DNA from: Acidobacteriota bacterium
Lineage (GTDB): Bacteria; Acidobacteriota; Blastocatellia; Pyrinomonadales; Pyrinomonadaceae
Direction: 5' to 3'
DNA: 44,760 bases
Assembly (NCBI GenBank): GCA_019239425.1
Contig: JAFAZX010000077.1
Coordinates: 1-44,760, forward strand
The notes beneath the pieces are model-generated. The model did no database searches, was not told the origin of the DNA, and saw nothing but the letters and a program-made list of their open reading frames with translations. This document shows positions 42,411 to 44,760 of the stretch, piece by piece. Numbering within the stretch: position 1 is the first letter of the stretch; each line of letters starts with the position of its first letter. The position numbers were made by a program, and so were the translations under genes.

Positions 42411-42615
42411 CTTCTCTTCTTGCCTTTCCCGCGCTCGTGGGGGGCGCGAGGCACGATCTTCTCCAGCGGTCGAAAAAATTGCGGCGCTCACTGCGCGCCG
42501 TCTCTAGTGTGGCTCGGGTACTTCTACGGTTGGTCTGGCCGGGAGGCGAAAAGGTCCCTGTGCTTCGGGGTCACGACCGCCCCCCCCGGAGCATGGAACC
42601 GGCTCGTTCCAAACG
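42411..42615 (-). other. Untranslated leader of nrdJ
   Basis: From the predicted transcription start near 42615 to the ATG there are about 205 GC-rich, hairpin-prone bases. Some pieces (ggttcc, gagccac) recall parts of cobalamin riboswitches, but the full B12 box is not recognisable, so I do not call one. The remainder of the 42411-42897 gap holds the nrdJ promoter and boxes and the hslO leader, with GC hairpins near 42770-42840. Confidence 0.4.
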
Positions 42616-42621
42616 GCGCGA

Positions 42622-42650
42622 AGAATACACCCGGCGAATTTGCTTGTCAA
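42622..42650 (-). promoter_or_regulatory. Sigma70 promoter of nrdJ
   Basis: On the minus strand a consensus TTGACA (42650-42645), exactly 17 bp, TATTCT (42627-42622). The best promoter in the window. Confidence 0.85.
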
Positions 42651-42657
42651 GAGTATA

Positions 42658-42704
42658 GCACAATATATTGGGTTAGTCTTTTTGACTGCTCACAATAGGG
42701 CGCG
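42658..42704 (-). promoter_or_regulatory. NrdR-like boxes upstream of nrdJ
   Basis: gcacaatatattgggt (42658-42673) agrees at 14 of 16 positions with the known NrdR box acaCwAtATaTwGtgt, including the palindromic core CAATATATTG. A second half-site, CACAATAGGG, begins at 42691, exactly 32 bp (three helical turns) from the same point of the first. Paired boxes at this spacing are the established NrdR arrangement for repression by an ATP/dATP-sensing regulator. They lie just upstream of the -35. Confidence 0.65.
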
Positions 42705-42897
42705 GTCTTTGAGGTTTTACGTGAAGACTTAACGGGCCGCTTTTCGTCCGCAATCGGGCCGTTTCCGCCCCGCCGGACGGCGGGCGGCGGGCACAGCATC
42801 TTGTGGCCCCTCCGGCGCCGCGCGGAGGCAGTACGCGGTGGCGTCATTTCATCAAAGCCACTCGGGATTTTTTCGAGCGCGAAACAAAAGGGGAGCT

Positions 42898-43839
42898 ATG
42901 ACCTTGAACGAGACGCAGGACGGCCGCCGCGACACGCTCGTGCGCGCGACGGCGGCCGAAGGGCTTATACGCTGCATGTCGGCCGTGACGACGAACACCG
43001 TGGCCGAGGCCGCGCGCAGGCACGGGACTTCGGGCACCGTGACGGCGGCGTTGGGGCGCACGCTGACGGGCACGCTTTTGTTGGGCGCGGGCCAGAAGGA
43101 GTTCGACCGGCTGACCGTGCAGATCGAGTGCGACGGCCCCGTCGGCGGCATCACCGCCGAAACGAACGCGTCGGGGCAGGTGCGCGGTTACGTACGCGAG
43201 CCGCTGGCCGACGCCCCGCTGAACGCGCAGGGCAAGTTCGACGTGAGCACCGTGGTCGGCGGCGGGATGTTCTACGTCACTTATGAGTCTGGCTTCGACA
43301 TCGGCCTCTACCGCGAGCCGTACAGGGGCGCTGTGCCCATCGTCTCGGGCGAGATCGGCGAGGACTTCGCGTACTACCTCGCCAAGTCCGAGCAGATACC
43401 TTCGGCGGTGATGCTCGGGGTGCTGGTGCGCGCGCGCGAGTCGGGCGAGACGTTCGTCGAGGCGGCGGGCGGGCTGATGATTCAGGTGATGCCGGGCGCG
43501 GACGAGAAGGTCGTGGCGGCCATCGAATCGACCGTGGGCCGGACGCCGCACACGACGGCCCTCATCCGCGAGGGCGCGCGGCCTCTGGACTTGCTGAAGA
43601 CGGCGCTCGGCGACGTGCCGTTCGAGGTGCTCGAAGAGCGCGAGGTCGGGTTCAACTGCACCTGCTCCTACGAGCGCGCCGCTTCGCTCGTCTCTTCGAT
43701 TGACGGCGCGGAGTTGGAGTCGATGCTGAAAGAGGACAGGGGCGCGTCGCTCACCTGCCACTTCTGCAACGAGACCTACCGCATCGACGAGGCGTCGCTC
43801 TCGGCGATGGTCGAGAAGAGTCGGAACGGTCGTTCGTAA
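42898..43839 (+). CDS. hslO: Redox-regulated chaperone Hsp33
   Basis: A 313-aa holdase chaperone, activated when oxidation releases zinc from its C-terminal cysteines. The four ligands are present as C254-x-C256 and C287-x-x-C290 (FNCTCSYER and LTCHFCNETY). The N-terminal domain shows TLVRATAAEGLIRCMSAVTTNTV and ALGRTLTGTLLLGAGQKEFDRLTVQIECDGPVGGI, family hallmarks. A frame opens at 42838, but the ATG at 42898 with AGGGGAG upstream matches the family length. It diverges from nrdJ and converges on the gene at 43926 across a CACAGAG palindrome. Confidence 0.94.
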   Translation: MTLNETQDGRRDTLVRATAAEGLIRCMSAVTTNTVAEAARRHGTSGTVTAALGRTLTGTLLLGAGQKEFDRLTVQIECDGPVGGITAETNASGQVRGYVREPLADAPLNAQGKFDVSTVVGGGMFYVTYESGFDIGLYREPYRGAVPIVSGEIGEDFAYYLAKSEQIPSAVMLGVLVRARESGETFVEAAGGLMIQVMPGADEKVVAAIESTVGRTPHTTALIREGARPLDLLKTALGDVPFEVLEEREVGFNCTCSYERAASLVSSIDGAELESMLKEDRGASLTCHFCNETYRIDEASLSAMVEKSRNGRS

Positions 43840-43845
43840 GAATTA

Positions 43846-43914
43846 ACCACAGAGACACAGAGACACGGCTTGAAGCACATGGGTCTTCAAGCCGTGTCTC
43901 TGTGTCTCTGTGGT
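43846..43914. repeat. Palindromic CACAGAG repeat, copy C
   Basis: Perfect 30-bp arms (43846-43875 and 43885-43914) with a nine-base loop, between two convergent genes. Relative to copies A and B the loop-proximal bases differ (gacacggcttgaag in place of ggcacagctt), and both arms carry the matching change, so pairing is kept. Confidence 0.95.
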
Positions 43915-43925
43915 GAACTTGTTCC

Positions 43926-44760
43926 TTACTTCGCGGAGGTCGTGCCGGATGAGGGCAGGAGGTCGAAGTTGCCGATCTCGCGGTTGTGGCTGTCGAGGAC
44001 GCCCATCACGTCCGAGGTCTCTTCGAGCATCTGCTTCGTCATCTGGATGGAGTCGGAGAGCTGCTCGAAGTCGAGCGACGAGACGCGCTCCGGCGTCGGG
44101 AGCGTGACGACCTGGTCGTTGACGAGGCCGAAGAAGTTCTCGATGGACTGGAGCTGTCCTTCGACGAGCTTCACGGAACGTTCCAACTCGCTGAACTGCG
44201 CGAGGCGGCGCTTGAGGATCTCGACGTTGGCCTGCTGGATGCGCCTGGCGCGGTCGTCGGGCGCGCCCTCGACGGCGCGCTCGGCCTGCGTGAGCTGGTT
44301 CTGGACGGCCTGCCGGTTGATGGAGCGCAGGTGGTGCTTGCGCCGGCGGTAGACGTCGAGCAGATCGACGAAGTCCTCCCAGCGCTGCTCCAGACTGCGT
44401 ATGTTCGTGGGCAGGTCTTTCGCGCCGGTGAACTTGACGTAGTTGTCGAAAATCTTGTTCTTGAGCCACTTCAGGTAGAGCACGGCCTCGCGCTCGCGCG
44501 GGTCGAAGCTCTCGATGAGGCGCTCGCGCTGCTTGTTGCGCAGCTCGGCCAGCCGCTTGCGGTTGCGGCCGTCGACAAGTCTTCGATAGATGGAACTCGC
44601 GGGCACGGTCGCCAGGTACGCGCCCTCGGCGACGAGCGCCGCGGCGAGCGGGATGGGCGACCAGGTGTAGGCCGCGGCCACGGCGAAGCCCGCCATGCCC
44701 CAGAAGTTGGCGGGCTCCATCACCGCCTCTTTCAGATATTCGAGACTGAGCTTCTTCTCC
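43926..44760 (-). CDS. Membrane/coiled-coil protein of unknown function (5' end beyond the window)
   Basis: The frame is open through the right edge (upstream residues EKKLSLEYLKEAV precede MEPANFWGM), so the start is not in the window and at least 277 residues are visible. Two hydrophobic segments (FWGMAGFAVAAAYTW and IPLAAALVAEGAYLATVP) near the N-terminus are followed by a long basic-acidic helical region rich in Arg/Leu/Gln/Glu (RRLVDGRNRKRLAELRNKQRERLIESFDP ... ILKRRLAQFSELERSVKLVEGQ) that looks like a coiled coil. I do not recognise the family. It ends 12 bases from the CACAGAG palindrome. Confidence 0.75.
   Translation of the reverse strand, partial: EKKLSLEYLKEAVMEPANFWGMAGFAVAAAYTWSPIPLAAALVAEGAYLATVPASSIYRRLVDGRNRKRLAELRNKQRERLIESFDPREREAVLYLKWLKNKIFDNYVKFTGAKDLPTNIRSLEQRWEDFVDLLDVYRRRKHHLRSINRQAVQNQLTQAERAVEGAPDDRARRIQQANVEILKRRLAQFSELERSVKLVEGQLQSIENFFGLVNDQVVTLPTPERVSSLDFEQLSDSIQMTKQMLEETSDVMGVLDSHNREIGNFDLLPSSGTTSAK

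Noticed and set aside
42411..42615. Cobalamin riboswitch in the nrdJ leader
   Set aside because: Only short fragments resemble the consensus; the B12 box and the GGTG-AATCC core are not recognisable. Left as a testable finding.

Overview
The window is about 44.8 kb of high-GC (roughly two thirds G+C by eye) bacterial chromosome. It carries a mixture of housekeeping and signalling genes and no rRNA, tRNA, CRISPR array or prophage that I can see. Gene style suggests an Acidobacteriota member, most likely class Blastocatellia (Pyrinomonadaceae-like). The pointers are a PEP-CTERM protein, a cytoplasmic Ser/Thr kinase, zinc-ribbon/NHL and zinc-ribbon/DUF4097 membrane proteins, a DUF4388-DnaJ fusion, a B12-dependent ribonucleotide reductase, and very many intergenic palindromes built from short tandem words. 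This placement is inference; no marker rRNA is present.

Layout. 1-3.3 kb: PEP-CTERM tail, then nnrD-tsaE-bacilliredoxin (metabolite repair, tRNA t6A, redox). 3.3-8.5 kb: Ser/Thr kinase and recG, whose last 58 bp are duplicated downstream so that they bracket a DUF433/DUF5615 toxin-antitoxin pair, like a tiny island with attachment-like repeats. 8.7-11.5 kb: a secreted pectate-lyase-like/DUF4214/Fn3/lectin-like protein interrupted by a one-base frameshift. 11.6-16.1 kb: DUF1059, pentapeptide-repeat membrane protein, zinc-ribbon NHL protein, SIMPL lipoprotein candidate, rsmD, PilZ. 16.2-23.2 kb: signalling block with GAF-histidine kinase (-), DUF4388-DnaJ, HD-GYP, a D12-methylase-like protein without a DPPY motif, and a HAMP-SpoIIE phosphatase (-). 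23.4-29.5 kb: histone-deacetylase-like amidohydrolase, glycine-zipper protein, two BON proteins, a previously untracked 54-aa gene, MFS exporter, zinc-ribbon DUF4097 protein. 29.5-32.4 kb: a repeat-rich zone with a 205-bp MITE-like element, a 21-bp tandem array, an unknown helical/Fn3 protein, and a secreted protein split into two ORFs at a (GT)4 tract. 32.7-44.8 kb: giant alpha-2-macroglobulin, DJ-1/PfpI protein, nrdJ with a sigma70 promoter and two NrdR-like boxes 32 bp apart, hslO (Hsp33), and the start of an unknown membrane/coiled-coil protein running off the right edge.

How it fits together. The HD-GYP phosphodiesterase, PilZ receptor, histidine kinase, Ser/Thr kinase and SpoIIE phosphatase point to a dense c-di-GMP/phospho-signalling repertoire. 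BON, glycine-zipper, DUF4097, SIMPL and A2M proteins point to envelope maintenance; Hsp33, bacilliredoxin and DJ-1 to redox stress. The strongest non-gene signals are the recG-flanked TA cassette, the class of intergenic hairpins (CACAGAG, GTAGGCA, GTGATAA and others) that sit at gene ends and sometimes supply stop codons, and -10 elements placed so close to start codons that several genes should give leaderless mRNAs.
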